Part shown: positions 34,614-43,601 of the stretch, piece by piece
Layout: each line of letters starts with the position of its first letter
Position numbering within the stretch: position 1 is the first letter of the stretch
Origin: Citrobacter europaeus
GTDB taxonomy: Bacteria > Pseudomonadota > Gammaproteobacteria > Enterobacterales > Enterobacteriaceae
Direction of reading: 5' to 3'
Length of the DNA: 64,000 nt
NCBI GenBank assembly: GCA_020099315.1
Contig: CP083650.1
Location: 4,960,001-5,024,000, forward strand
Notes under the pieces: model-generated
Databases searched by the model: none
Told to the model about the DNA's origin: nothing
What the model saw: the letters and a program-made list of their open reading frames with translations, nothing else
Made by a program: the position numbers and the translations under genes

Positions 34614-36260
34614 ATGGATTCGCAACGCAATCTTTTAGTCATCGCTTTGCTGTTCGTGTCTTTCATGATCTGGCAAGCCTGGGAGCAGGATAAAAACCCG
34701 CAACCTCAGGCCCAACAGACCACGCAGACAACGACCACCGCAGCGGGTAGCGCCGCAGACCAGGGCGTACCGGCCAGTGGCCAGGGGAAACTGATTACGG
34801 TTAAAACTGACGTGCTTGATCTGACCATCAACACCCGTGGTGGTGATGTGGAACAGGCTTCACTGCCAGCTTACCCGAAAGAACTCGGTTCTACCGAACC
34901 GTTCCAGTTACTGGAAACCACGCCACAGTTCATCTACCAGGCACAGAGTGGCCTGACAGGTCGTGACGGCCCGGATAACCCGGCTAACGGCCCGCGTCCG
35001 CTGTACAACGTCGAAAAAGACGCGTTTGTACTGGCTGACGGTCAGAACGAACTGCAGATCCCGATGACCTATACTGACGCAGCGGGTAACACATTCACTA
35101 AAACGTTTGTCCTCAAGCGTGGTGAATATGCTGTCAACGTTAACTACAGCGTGCAGAACGCCGGCGAAAAACCGCTGGAAGTCTCCACCTTTGGTCAGCT
35201 GAAGCAATCCATCAATCTGCCATCTCATCGCGACACCGGGAGCAGCAACTTTGCGCTGCACACTTTCCGTGGCGCGGCGTACTCCACGCCGGATGAGAAG
35301 TATGAGAAATACAAATTCGACACCATTGCTGAAAACGAAAACCTGAACGTCAACGCTAAAGACGGCTGGGTCGCAATGTTGCAACAGTATTTCGCAACGG
35401 CATGGGTTCCGCGTAACGACGGTACCAACAATTTCTACACCGCTAATCTGGGTAACGGCATTGCCGCTATCGGCTATAAATCACAGCCGGTACTGGTTCA
35501 GCCTGGCCAGACTGGCGCGATGACCAGCACCCTGTGGGTCGGCCCGGAAATTCAGGATAAAATGGCGGCCGTTGCACCGCACCTGGATCTGACCGTGGAT
35601 TACGGCTGGCTGTGGTTCATCTCTCAGCCGCTGTTTAAACTGCTGAAGTGGATCCATAGCTTCCTGGGTAACTGGGGCTTCTCCATCATCGTTATCACCT
35701 TTATCGTTCGTGGCATCATGTACCCGCTGACCAAAGCGCAGTACACCTCCATGGCGAAGATGCGTATGCTGCAGCCTAAGATTCAGGCTATGCGTGAGCG
35801 TCTGGGCGATGACAAACAGCGTCAGAGCCAAGAGATGATGGCCCTGTACAAAGCTGAGAAGGTTAACCCGCTGGGCGGCTGCTTCCCGCTGATCATCCAG
35901 ATGCCAATCTTCCTGGCGTTGTACTACATGCTGATGGGCTCCATTGAACTGCGTCATGCGCCGTTCGCTCTGTGGATCCATGACCTGTCCGCACAGGACC
36001 CGTACTACATCCTGCCGATCCTGATGGGCGTGACGATGTTCTTCATTCAGAAGATGTCTCCGACCACCGTGACCGACCCGATGCAGCAGAAGATCATGAC
36101 CTTTATGCCGGTCATCTTCACCGTGTTCTTCCTGTGGTTCCCGTCAGGTCTGGTGCTGTACTATATCGTCAGCAACCTGGTAACCATTATTCAGCAGCAG
36201 CTGATTTACCGTGGTCTGGAGAAGCGTGGGCTGCATAGCCGCGAGAAGAAAAACTCCTGA
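34614..36260 (+). CDS. yidC: Membrane protein insertase YidC
   Basis: A 548-residue Oxa1/Alb3-family insertase, the E. coli length. N-terminal anchor NLLVIALLFVSFMIWQAWEQ, large periplasmic beta-sandwich (about residues 60-330), then five C-terminal helices with conserved GNWGFSIIVITFIVRGIMYPLTKAQ (Arg of the hydrophilic groove) and the basic tail RGLHSREKKNS. It inserts Sec-dependent and independent inner-membrane proteins, including F0c. Confidence 0.98.
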   Translation: MDSQRNLLVIALLFVSFMIWQAWEQDKNPQPQAQQTTQTTTTAAGSAADQGVPASGQGKLITVKTDVLDLTINTRGGDVEQASLPAYPKELGSTEPFQLLETTPQFIYQAQSGLTGRDGPDNPANGPRPLYNVEKDAFVLADGQNELQIPMTYTDAAGNTFTKTFVLKRGEYAVNVNYSVQNAGEKPLEVSTFGQLKQSINLPSHRDTGSSNFALHTFRGAAYSTPDEKYEKYKFDTIAENENLNVNAKDGWVAMLQQYFATAWVPRNDGTNNFYTANLGNGIAAIGYKSQPVLVQPGQTGAMTSTLWVGPEIQDKMAAVAPHLDLTVDYGWLWFISQPLFKLLKWIHSFLGNWGFSIIVITFIVRGIMYPLTKAQYTSMAKMRMLQPKIQAMRERLGDDKQRQSQEMMALYKAEKVNPLGGCFPLIIQMPIFLALYYMLMGSIELRHAPFALWIHDLSAQDPYYILPILMGVTMFFIQKMSPTTVTDPMQQKIMTFMPVIFTVFFLWFPSGLVLYYIVSNLVTIIQQQLIYRGLEKRGLHSREKKNS

Positions 36261-36263
36261 TTC

Positions 36264-36302
36264 GGTGTAGGCCGGATTAGGCGAAGCCGCCATCCGGCAA
36301 AC
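36264..36302. repeat. REP element between yidC and mnmE
   Basis: GCCGGATTAGGCGAAGCCGCCATCCGGC is the standard REP palindrome; it begins a few bases after the yidC stop. Confidence 0.85.
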
Positions 36303-36315
36303 GGAACATAAAGTA

Positions 36316-36345
36316 AAGGGCGGTCATTTTAGACCGCCTTTTTTA
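36316..36345 (+). terminator. yidC terminator
   Basis: GGGCGGTC-ATTTTA-GACCGCC followed by T6, 23 bp before the mnmE start. A strong rho-independent terminator closing the rpmH-rnpA-yidD-yidC operon. Confidence 0.9.
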
Positions 36346-36367
36346 TTGTATTAAGAAGAGACAAACC

Positions 36368-37732
36368 ATGAGCCATAACGACACCATCGTCGCTCAGGCC
36401 ACCCCTCCGGGACGTGGTGGCGTGGGTATCCTGCGTATCTCCGGCCTGAAGGCACGTGAAGTCGCAGAAACCGTACTGGGAAAACTGCCAAAACCGCGTT
36501 ATGCCGACTATCTGCCGTTTAAAGACGCGGATGGCAGCGCGCTGGATCAGGGGATTGCCCTGTGGTTCCCCGGCCCGAACTCCTTTACCGGCGAAGACGT
36601 TTTAGAGCTTCAGGGCCACGGCGGCCCGGTGATTCTTGATCTGCTGCTCAAACGTATTCTGACCATTCCCGGGCTGCGCATTGCCAGACCAGGTGAATTC
36701 TCCGAGCGCGCATTTCTCAATGATAAGCTCGATTTAGCCCAGGCAGAGGCGATTGCCGACCTGATCGATGCCAGCTCAGAGCAAGCCGCTCGCTCGGCGC
36801 TAAACTCGTTGCAGGGCGCATTTTCCGCACGGGTAAATCATCTTGTGGAAGCGCTCACTCACCTGCGCATCTATGTGGAAGCGGCGATCGACTTTCCGGA
36901 TGAAGAAATCGACTTCCTGTCTGACGGCAAGATTGAAGCGCAACTCAACAGCGTTATCAGCGATCTTGATGCCGTTCGTGCCGAAGCGCGTCAGGGCAGC
37001 CTGCTGCGCGAAGGGATGAAGGTGGTGATTGCCGGGCGTCCTAACGCCGGGAAATCAAGCCTGTTAAACGCCCTGGCTGGCCGTGAGGCAGCCATTGTCA
37101 CCGACATCGCCGGGACAACCCGCGATGTGCTGCGTGAGCATATTCATATCGACGGGATGCCGCTGCATATCATCGACACAGCCGGTCTGCGTGATGCCAG
37201 CGATGAAGTTGAACGCATTGGTATCGAACGAGCCTGGCAGGAAATCGAACAGGCCGACCGAGTACTGTTTATGGTTGATGGCACCACCACCGACGCCGTA
37301 GACCCGGCTGACATCTGGCCAGACTTTATTGCCCGTCTGCCAGCTAAACTGCCGATTACCGTAGTGCGTAACAAAGCGGACATTACCGGTGAGACGCTGG
37401 GCCTTAGCGAAGTAAATGGCCACTCACTGGTTCGCCTCTCCGCGCGTACCGGGGAAGGCGTTGACGTGCTGCGTAATCATCTCAAGCAGAGCATGGGCTT
37501 TGAAACCAATATGGAAGGCGGCTTTCTGGCGCGCCGTCGTCATCTGCAGGCGCTGGCAGAAGCGGCGGAACATCTTGAGCAAGGCAAAGCCCAACTGCTC
37601 GGAGCATGGGCCGGAGAACTTCTGGCAGAGGAGCTACGTCTGGCGCAGCAGAACCTCAGTGAGATCACCGGGGAATTTACCTCCGACGATCTGCTTGGAC
37701 GGATTTTCTCCAGTTTCTGTATTGGTAAGTAG
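36368..37732 (+). CDS. mnmE: tRNA modification GTPase MnmE
   Basis: A 454-residue GTPase, same length as E. coli (also trmE/thdF). N-terminal folate-binding domain (MSHNDTIVAQATPPGRGGVG), helical domain, inserted Ras-like G domain with GRPNAGKSSLLN, DIAGTTRD, DTAGLRD and NKAD, and the invariant C-terminal Cys in FCIGK. With MnmG it builds the cmnm5 group on tRNA wobble uridines. Its 3' end is the attachment site used by SGI1-type islands and is unoccupied here. Confidence 0.98.
   Translation: MSHNDTIVAQATPPGRGGVGILRISGLKAREVAETVLGKLPKPRYADYLPFKDADGSALDQGIALWFPGPNSFTGEDVLELQGHGGPVILDLLLKRILTIPGLRIARPGEFSERAFLNDKLDLAQAEAIADLIDASSEQAARSALNSLQGAFSARVNHLVEALTHLRIYVEAAIDFPDEEIDFLSDGKIEAQLNSVISDLDAVRAEARQGSLLREGMKVVIAGRPNAGKSSLLNALAGREAAIVTDIAGTTRDVLREHIHIDGMPLHIIDTAGLRDASDEVERIGIERAWQEIEQADRVLFMVDGTTTDAVDPADIWPDFIARLPAKLPITVVRNKADITGETLGLSEVNGHSLVRLSARTGEGVDVLRNHLKQSMGFETNMEGGFLARRRHLQALAEAAEHLEQGKAQLLGAWAGELLAEELRLAQQNLSEITGEFTSDDLLGRIFSSFCIGK
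37715..37732 (+). other. SGI1-type attachment site (attB) in the mnmE 3' end, empty
   Basis: The last 18 nt of mnmE read TTCTGTATTGGTAAGTAG, differing only at the final base from the chromosomal attB recognised by Salmonella genomic island 1 integrase as I remember it. No second copy and no integrase were found downstream, so the adjacent cassette does not look like an SGI1 derivative. Confidence 0.7.
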
Positions 37733-37792
37733 GCTCTAAATTTTGGCTTTTCATTTGAGATCGTGCGTGGGTCGAGAAACGAAAAGCAGGCA

Positions 37793-37831
37793 CAAAAAAA
37801 GCGGAGAATCCCTGCTTTTCGGATTCTCCGC
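37793..37831 (-). terminator. Terminator of the two-gene cassette at 37.8-38.5 kb
   Basis: GCGGAGAATCC-loop-GGATTCTCCGC is a perfect 11-bp stem followed on the minus strand by T7, 13 nt past the stop of the 88-residue gene. Confidence 0.88.
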
Positions 37832-37843
37832 GGCTCCAAATGA

Positions 37844-38110
37844 TCAGCATTCCATGGCGTCAGCCCCGCACTCGTCGGTGAGTGCGCGAATTTTAGACTC
37901 TGAAATCAACGAGCGCTCACCTGCAAGAAACGATAATTTTTTGTATGACTCAACATCCCCGCCAGTTAACGGTGAGGGGAACGCAATATTGCGCTCGATT
38001 AGATCATCGTTAATCGCACTGGCGATAGTGCCGTCGCTAAAACCGGCGCGAGTTAATCGATTAATTTTTTGATAGTTCCACTCGCGTAAACCTGCCGCAA
38101 CAATACCCAT
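37844..38110 (-). CDS. Small protein of unknown function (88 aa)
   Basis: I do not recognise this protein. It is 88 residues, soluble-looking, starting MGIVAAGLREWNYQ and ending ECGADAMEC, with a charged helical middle (ALTDECG, YKKLSFLAGERSLISES). A segment INRLTRAGFSDGTIASAI could be a small helix-turn-helix. GGAGG lies 10 nt before the ATG, and a strong terminator follows, so it is very probably a real gene. It is 24 bp downstream of the glycine-rich membrane protein gene and must be co-transcribed with it. Confidence 0.7.
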   Translation of the reverse strand: MGIVAAGLREWNYQKINRLTRAGFSDGTIASAINDDLIERNIAFPSPLTGGDVESYKKLSFLAGERSLISESKIRALTDECGADAMEC

Positions 38111-38134
38111 AATTAATTGCCTCCAAATAATGTA

Positions 38135-38458
38135 TTAATCAGTTGATAAGGATTTGGCAACACTGCCGGAGGTGCTGCCTCCAATGACCGCGCCAACCGT
38201 GGTGACGACGGCCTTTCCTCCCGCCATACCCAGGCCACCAGAAGCCAGGCTCCCACCGCCTAACGTAGCGAGTCCAGCAGAAGAGGCCGCCGCACCGCTT
38301 AAGGTCCCACCGGCCACGCCCAACCCCGCAGCACTCGCCGCTGCGCCTATGGCTGGTGCCATGACCGCTGCCGCGCCACCGGTCGCGACGGTCACCGCCA
38401 CGACCGCGAGAGACTTGATAGGATTTTCACGAATATAATCAAAGAGATCGCTAAACAT
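38135..38458 (-). CDS. Glycine/alanine-rich membrane protein, unknown function (107 aa)
   Basis: A 107-residue protein: charged N-terminus MFSDLFDYIRENPIKS, then about 80 residues of Ala/Gly/Val/Ser with GxxxG-type spacing (VATGGAAAVMAPAIGAAASA, GGGSLASGGLGMAGGKA), a glycine-zipper-like pattern typical of membrane-inserting peptides. I used the ATG at 38458 because AAAGGTGAT precedes it; the frame is open 16 codons further. The composition recalls pore-forming bacteriocin hydrophobic segments or phage/defence membrane effectors, but there is no sequence match I can name. Promoter lies in the AT-rich spacer shared with the 543-residue gene. Confidence 0.7.
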   Translation of the reverse strand: MFSDLFDYIRENPIKSLAVVAVTVATGGAAAVMAPAIGAAASAAGLGVAGGTLSGAAASSAGLATLGGGSLASGGLGMAGGKAVVTTVGAVIGGSTSGSVAKSLSTD

Positions 38459-38795
38459 ATTTATCACCTTTATCAACGTAACGGGCTCATGCCTCGCTGA
38501 CATCAATGATATTCAACACACCAAATAAATCAAAATAAAAAATAAATTATATAATTTGATGTAAAATAGTATTTATTATAAAAAGAATTCGCATATTTTT
38601 ATTACTTGCCTTATTTGGTTCAATAAATTATTTTTTATTTGGTATTAGTTTTATATATTGACTTATAAAAAAAGGCTGATAATTTTCAAAGCAGCTTCGA
38701 AGAATGTCATGATTGTACCTCCCGGGTTCTCTCTTTTTTCGGCACGGCATTCGCATGTTAATTTTGTGACGAGAGTCACAAAAAATGGAGAATCA
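38459..38795. other. AT-rich divergent spacer with a CRP-like site
   Basis: A 337-bp, very AT-rich region (about 38510-38660 is mostly A/T) between the two-gene cassette and the 543-residue gene. TGTGA-CGAGAG-TCACA at 38765-38780 is a perfect CRP-type palindrome, placed only 15 nt before the start codon of the rightward gene, where it would more easily block than activate. No other gene seen. Confidence 0.6.
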
Positions 38796-40427
38796 ATGGC
38801 CCTTTCCGATCATCAAAAACAGGTTTTCAGCGATTTTCTCTCTGGCGATCGCCTCCCATTTGCGGATATATACGAGGCGATAAGCGAGCAGTTACTTCTT
38901 CTTATCTTTAAAGCTCGCCATCTTTATACCCTTGCCGACTACCGCCATTGGTTTGAAGAACAACATCGCGTCCTCACTGCGCTGCAAGCCCAAAGTGCTA
39001 AAATTAATGAGATTTTCAAATCAGATAACTATGTCGTGGGCGCAGAGGAGGAAAAAGAGGCTCCTCTTATGAATGCTCTCGCATTTATGAACCCACTGTA
39101 TGACGGTTTTGATAAAGGTAACGTCAGCCTGAAGACATGGGGGGAGATGAATCATCCACCTGAGCAACGCAGAGGGGTCTACCAGCATCAGATTACCCTC
39201 CGTGAGCAATTTATTCGTGACGATCTGTTTGCCATTTTGACCAGCTGTCAAACCGGTTGCCCCGCCATTCCGACAGAAATGCGGCAGGGCTATTGCCATC
39301 AGGATCTTTCCATCGCCCATTCACACGGCAACCTACTATTAGAAAAATTAGATAACTATTTTTCTATCGATAGAGTGGCGATTTTATCCGAGACCGTTTT
39401 CCTTCTCATTGCGGATTATCGGCAAAAACACAGCGCACTCCCTCAATGGCTGGCACCCTTCGCGGAGATCTCCGGTGGATTAGCCTTCAGAGGAATACGT
39501 GAAAGCTATGATTATAAAACCATCAAGCAACATCTTGAAAAACAGGGTTGTGAACCATTTATTGATAGTGTGATCGCTCAAGAATCAGAACATGATGCTC
39601 AGCGTATCCTGAACGTTTATATCGGCGTTTACGCCACTGATATTCACCACTGGCTTTTTGACATCCTGCAGTATTTGAAGACACCGCAGACAACGCCCTA
39701 TCGCTGGAAATTTACAACCATCTCACCTGATAAAACTCAAAAGGATGAAGAAAAAAAAGAGCATGAGTCCATCGATTGGGATCGCGAATTTTGCCAAATC
39801 ACGATAGATCGCCATAACCTATTGGAACTCATCCAATCGAACACCCTTTATGACGCAGTGCTTACACTTGCCGATCGCCTGCTGCATATTTATCGCCCCC
39901 AGGCAGAGCAAGCATTGCAAAACAAAGATAACGTGGCTTCACTCACCGAGAACGAGCAAAAAATCCACAACTCGAATAGTTTTCTGTTTCCTGAATCAAA
40001 TCGGCGCTCGTATGAAGAAAACGTGGGCAAAGTGCAAATATTTGAGGCCTGGTACCAACGAAATAAAGTGCTGCTGATCAGCAAGAATATTAAGCGAACG
40101 GAAAAAATCACCGTAGCAGAACGGATTGCTGGACTTAAAAGCTATGACCTTAAAATGGGCATCCCTTCCGGCAGTAAAATGAAGGTCAAAGACGGTGTTT
40201 ACGATACCGCCAAAAACTACAGCTTTGTGAGATTACCCGATAAGTTAAGCAAGATTTCACTACAGCGATATCACTCCAAAGCGAAAGCAATTATCAATAC
40301 GGAAATTGACACCCTGTTACACGCTCAACAAACTAAAAACGCAGAATTTCCGTTCAACGGTGCGGCCTATGCCATTAAACCCCTTTGGGCAAAATGCGAA
40401 TACACACTGAATACCGGGAACGAGTGA
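38796..40427 (+). CDS. Large protein of unknown function (543 aa), accessory
   Basis: I do not recognise this protein. It starts MALSDHQKQVFSDFLSGDRL (ATGGAG at -11) and is about 543 residues, hydrophilic and mostly helical, with no signal peptide and no membrane helix. Cysteine and histidine pairs occur (LTSCQTGCPAIP, GYCHQDLSIAHSHGN), and a lysine-rich middle (SPDKTQKDEEKKEHES, about 311-326) looks like a linker between two domains. AT content is higher than in neighbouring core genes. It stands where E. coli has tnaCAB, divergent from two small genes, and ends before a perfect 16-bp inverted repeat. Function unknown; an acquired defence or competition locus is possible but unproven. Confidence 0.75.
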   Translation: MALSDHQKQVFSDFLSGDRLPFADIYEAISEQLLLLIFKARHLYTLADYRHWFEEQHRVLTALQAQSAKINEIFKSDNYVVGAEEEKEAPLMNALAFMNPLYDGFDKGNVSLKTWGEMNHPPEQRRGVYQHQITLREQFIRDDLFAILTSCQTGCPAIPTEMRQGYCHQDLSIAHSHGNLLLEKLDNYFSIDRVAILSETVFLLIADYRQKHSALPQWLAPFAEISGGLAFRGIRESYDYKTIKQHLEKQGCEPFIDSVIAQESEHDAQRILNVYIGVYATDIHHWLFDILQYLKTPQTTPYRWKFTTISPDKTQKDEEKKEHESIDWDREFCQITIDRHNLLELIQSNTLYDAVLTLADRLLHIYRPQAEQALQNKDNVASLTENEQKIHNSNSFLFPESNRRSYEENVGKVQIFEAWYQRNKVLLISKNIKRTEKITVAERIAGLKSYDLKMGIPSGSKMKVKDGVYDTAKNYSFVRLPDKLSKISLQRYHSKAKAIINTEIDTLLHAQQTKNAEFPFNGAAYAIKPLWAKCEYTLNTGNE

Positions 40428-40442
40428 ATCGTTATCGCATCC

Positions 40443-40477
40443 ACAACAGTAATTTCCTTTCAGGAAATTACTGTTGT
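40443..40477. terminator. Perfect 16-bp inverted repeat after the 543-aa gene
   Basis: ACAACAGTAATTTCCT-TTC-AGGAAATTACTGTTGT. The stem is perfect but AT-rich and no T run follows, so it may be a weak bidirectional terminator or a protein-binding palindrome. It marks the right edge of the accessory segment, 69 bp before mdtL. Confidence 0.6.
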
Positions 40478-40545
40478 CCAAATGGCAACTCGTGCAGTTG
40501 ACTCTATGACCGTATGCTTAGCGCCACATTCCTCATGAGGTCGCT

Positions 40546-41727
40546 ATGACACGCTTTCTAATCTGCAGTTTCGCCCTGGTGTTACTTTATCCCGCCGGTA
40601 TTGATATGTATCTGGTAGGGCTGCCCCGTATTGCTGCCGATTTACAGGCCAGCGAGGCGCAACTGCATATCGCGTTTTCGGTTTATCTGGCGGGAATGGC
40701 GACGGCGATGCTGTTCGCGGGAAAAATTGCCGATCGGTCAGGACGCAAACCCGTCGCTATTGTCGGCGCCCTCATCTTTATTTTCGCCTCTGCGCTGTGT
40801 TCATTCGCCGAAAGCGGTACGCCGTTTCTTATTGGCCGCTTTATTCAGGGCACAGGCGCAGGTTGCTGCTATGTGGTGGCCTTCGCTATTCTGCGCGATA
40901 CGCTCGACGATCGCCGCCGGGCGAAGGTACTGTCGCTGTTGAACGGAATTACCTGTATTGTGCCGGTGCTGGCTCCAGTGATGGGGCATCTGATCATGCT
41001 CAAATACCCGTGGCAGAGCCTGTTCTACACGATGATCGGTATGGGGGTGGCTGTTTGCCTGCTGTCGGTGTTTGTCCTGCGAGAATCGCGCCCAGCGATG
41101 CTCCCGCCCTCTGCGGAAAAGAATCATCTGTCCGAATCTCTGGTTAACCGCTTTTTCTTAAGCCGCCTGGCTATTACCACCCTCAGCGTGTCGGTGATCC
41201 TGACCTTCGTGAATACCTCCCCAGTGCTGTTGATGGAAGTGATGGGCTTCGACCGCGGCGAGTACGCCACCACCATGGCCATGACCGCAGGCATCAGCAT
41301 GGCTGTCTCTTTCTCCACACCATTCGCTCTGAGCGTGTTTAAGCCTCGCGTTCTGATGTTGACCTCGCAGGTGCTGTTTCTGTGTGCAGGTGTGGTGTTA
41401 ACCCTTGCCGCCTCACACGCAGTAACGCTGTTTGGGCTGACTTTAATCTGCGCGGGGTTCTCGGTTGGTTTTGGTGTCGCCATGAGCCAGGCACTGGGTC
41501 CGTTCTCGCTGCGCGCGGGCGTTGCCAGCTCGGCGTTAGGTATTGCGCAGGTTTGCGGTTCCTCGCTGTGGATTTGGCTGGCGGCGGTGCTCGGCCTTGA
41601 TGCGTTGAATATGCTGATCGGGATTCTGATTGGCTGTAGCATAGTGAGTATCATGCTGATTATCACTGTTGCACCTAACCGGTCCGCGCCAACTCATGAA
41701 GAAATCCCTCAGCAGTCTCGATCTTAA
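40546..41727 (+). CDS. mdtL: Multidrug efflux MFS transporter MdtL
   Basis: A 393-residue, 12-helix DHA1-family antiporter (E. coli 391). Signature GKIADRSGRKPVAIVGA between helices 2 and 3 and the drug-antiporter motif C region GRFIQGTGAGCCYVVAFAI. In E. coli it contributes mild chloramphenicol resistance. GAGGTCGCT precedes the ATG. The last 32 bp overlap yidZ. Confidence 0.94.
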   Translation: MTRFLICSFALVLLYPAGIDMYLVGLPRIAADLQASEAQLHIAFSVYLAGMATAMLFAGKIADRSGRKPVAIVGALIFIFASALCSFAESGTPFLIGRFIQGTGAGCCYVVAFAILRDTLDDRRRAKVLSLLNGITCIVPVLAPVMGHLIMLKYPWQSLFYTMIGMGVAVCLLSVFVLRESRPAMLPPSAEKNHLSESLVNRFFLSRLAITTLSVSVILTFVNTSPVLLMEVMGFDRGEYATTMAMTAGISMAVSFSTPFALSVFKPRVLMLTSQVLFLCAGVVLTLAASHAVTLFGLTLICAGFSVGFGVAMSQALGPFSLRAGVASSALGIAQVCGSSLWIWLAAVLGLDALNMLIGILIGCSIVSIMLIITVAPNRSAPTHEEIPQQSRS

Positions 41728-42655
41728 TTTATTACTCTGCCTGCAGCTGTTGATGCAGGAGCGCAGCGTCACCAAAACCGCCAAACGGATGAACGTCACG
41801 CCGTCGGCGGTGAGTAAATCGTTGTCGAAGTTAAGGGCCTGGTTTGACGATCCGCTGTTTGTAAACACCCCGCTGGGGCTAACGCCAACGCCGCTGATGG
41901 TCAGCATGGAACAGAACCTGGCAGAGTGGATGCAGATGAGCAACCAGTTGCTGGATAAGCCACACCATGAAGCGCCGCGCGGGCTAAAGTTTGATCTGGT
42001 GGCCGAAACGCCGCTGGTGATGATCATGTTCAACGCGCTTTCCAGGCAGATTTATCAGCGTTATCCTCAGGCGACGATCAAAATTCGCAACTGGGACTAT
42101 GATTCGCTGGATGCGATTATTCGCGGCGAAGTGGATATCGGTTTTACCGGGCGTGAAAGCCATCCACGCTCGCGTGAACTGTTAAGTTTATTGCCGCTGT
42201 CGATCGACCATGAAGTGCTGTTTTCCGATCTGCCCTGCGTCTGGCTACGTGAAGATCATCCCGCACTGCAGGAAGAGTGGAATCTGGACACTTTTCTGCG
42301 CTATCCGCACATCAGCATTAGCTGGGAGCAAAGCGATACCTGGGCGTTGGATGAAGTACTGCAAGAGATGGGGCGCGCGCGCAATATCGCGTTATGTCTG
42401 CCCGGTTTTGAGCAATCGCTGTTCATGGCCGCCCAGCCGGAACACGCGCTGATAGCCACAGCTCCGGTTTATTGCCAGCGTTATAACCAACTCCACCAGC
42501 TTCCGCTGGTGGCGCGCCCAATGCCTTTTGATGCCGCGCAGTTGGAAAAAATGCGCGTACCCTTCACCCTTCTTTGGCATAAACGTAACAGTCATAATCC
42601 TAAGATCGTCTGGTTGAAAGACACGATCAAGGCGCTTTATCGCGATATGTCCTGA
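41696..42655 (+). CDS. yidZ: LysR-family regulator YidZ
   Basis: A 319-residue LysR-type protein, E. coli length. HTH within SVTKTAKRMNVTPSAVSKSLSKLRAWF and effector domain FDLVAETPLVMIMFNALSRQ. In E. coli it influences NO resistance under anaerobic conditions; targets are poorly known. The start MKKSLSSLDLNLLL lies inside mdtL and gives the E. coli N-terminus; an earlier start at 41669 is not supported. Confidence 0.94.
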   Translation: MKKSLSSLDLNLLLCLQLLMQERSVTKTAKRMNVTPSAVSKSLSKLRAWFDDPLFVNTPLGLTPTPLMVSMEQNLAEWMQMSNQLLDKPHHEAPRGLKFDLVAETPLVMIMFNALSRQIYQRYPQATIKIRNWDYDSLDAIIRGEVDIGFTGRESHPRSRELLSLLPLSIDHEVLFSDLPCVWLREDHPALQEEWNLDTFLRYPHISISWEQSDTWALDEVLQEMGRARNIALCLPGFEQSLFMAAQPEHALIATAPVYCQRYNQLHQLPLVARPMPFDAAQLEKMRVPFTLLWHKRNSHNPKIVWLKDTIKALYRDMS

Positions 42656-42821
42656 CGATCCGCCGCCACTTTGTTGCTGAATCGACTATTCTGGCAACAG
42701 AAATGTAAATATCGCGTAATGTATTCCATTTCAGCTTACTTTTTGGGCAGCAAAGCCTGCCTGGAAGGCGCGTAAATGTTACTCTGGTAATTATCACGGA
42801 CCATTACTCACGGAGCGACAA

Positions 42822-43571
42822 ATGGCGACACATTTTGCCAGAGGGATTCTTACGGAGGGACACCTGGTTTCAGCTCGCCTCCCTTCTCCATGTCATATCG
42901 AAGCAAGAGATCTACCCGTTCATCGCCGAACACGTTTCCTGGCTTCCCGAAGTCTTCTCGCCGAACTGATGTTTATGCTTTACGGCACCAGCACGCTGCC
43001 CGAGATTGTTACTCAGGCCAAAGGAAAACCCGTTTTTCGCGATACGAACCTGCCGGGGTTTTCGATTTCTTATGCCGGGAATATCGTCGGCGTTGCGCTA
43101 ACGACGGAAGGAACGTGCGGCCTGGATTTGGAGCTTCAGCGGGCTACCCGCGGCTTTCACAATCCGAATTCAGCGGAAACCTGGCGCTTCTCCAGCAACG
43201 AAAATCTGTGGATCAACAATCAAAACGACCCCAACGAAGCACGCGCGCAGCTCATTACGTTGCGCCAGAGCGTACTCAAACTCACCGGCGATGTGTGCAA
43301 TGACGACCCGCGCGAACTCCAGCTTTTACCCGGTGCAGGACGTCTGAAATGTGCCCACGTTGCGCAGGTTGAAGCCATTTGCGATGCGGAAGATGTGCTG
43401 GTGTGGTCGGTTGCGGTTACGCCAACCATTGAAAAACTCAAGGTTTGGGAGTTTGATGGTAAACAGGACTGGAAAAGTTTGCCGGATATCCAGACTCGCG
43501 CCAATGAGCCTACGGGTCGTCTGATTCGATTCTCTCAATTATGCGCAGCGAAGAGCTATACGCTTAGCTGA
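42822..43571 (+). CDS. yieE: 4'-phosphopantetheinyl transferase-superfamily protein YieE
   Basis: A 249-residue protein with the Sfp/AcpT-type metal-binding motif CGLDLELQR (about residues 103-111) and the downstream basic helix RQSVLKLTGD in place of the usual W-x-x-K-E-A helix. AcpS-like enzymes transfer phosphopantetheine from CoA to carrier proteins; YieE has no known carrier partner in this neighbourhood. A CACGGAGCG site precedes the ATG. 30 bp separate it from chrR. Confidence 0.9.
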   Translation: MATHFARGILTEGHLVSARLPSPCHIEARDLPVHRRTRFLASRSLLAELMFMLYGTSTLPEIVTQAKGKPVFRDTNLPGFSISYAGNIVGVALTTEGTCGLDLELQRATRGFHNPNSAETWRFSSNENLWINNQNDPNEARAQLITLRQSVLKLTGDVCNDDPRELQLLPGAGRLKCAHVAQVEAICDAEDVLVWSVAVTPTIEKLKVWEFDGKQDWKSLPDIQTRANEPTGRLIRFSQLCAAKSYTLS

Positions 43572-43601
43572 TTTAACCTTCATGATGAAACAGGAGTTAC
43601 C

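Noticed and set aside
37733..40477. Reading the cassette as an integrated genomic island at mnmE
   Set aside because: No integrase, no duplicate of the mnmE 18-mer and no direct repeats at the edges were seen.
37733..40545. tnaCAB (indole/tryptophanase) expected between mnmE and mdtL
   Set aside because: None of the frames here resembles TnaA, TnaB or the TnaC leader; the interval holds unrelated genes.
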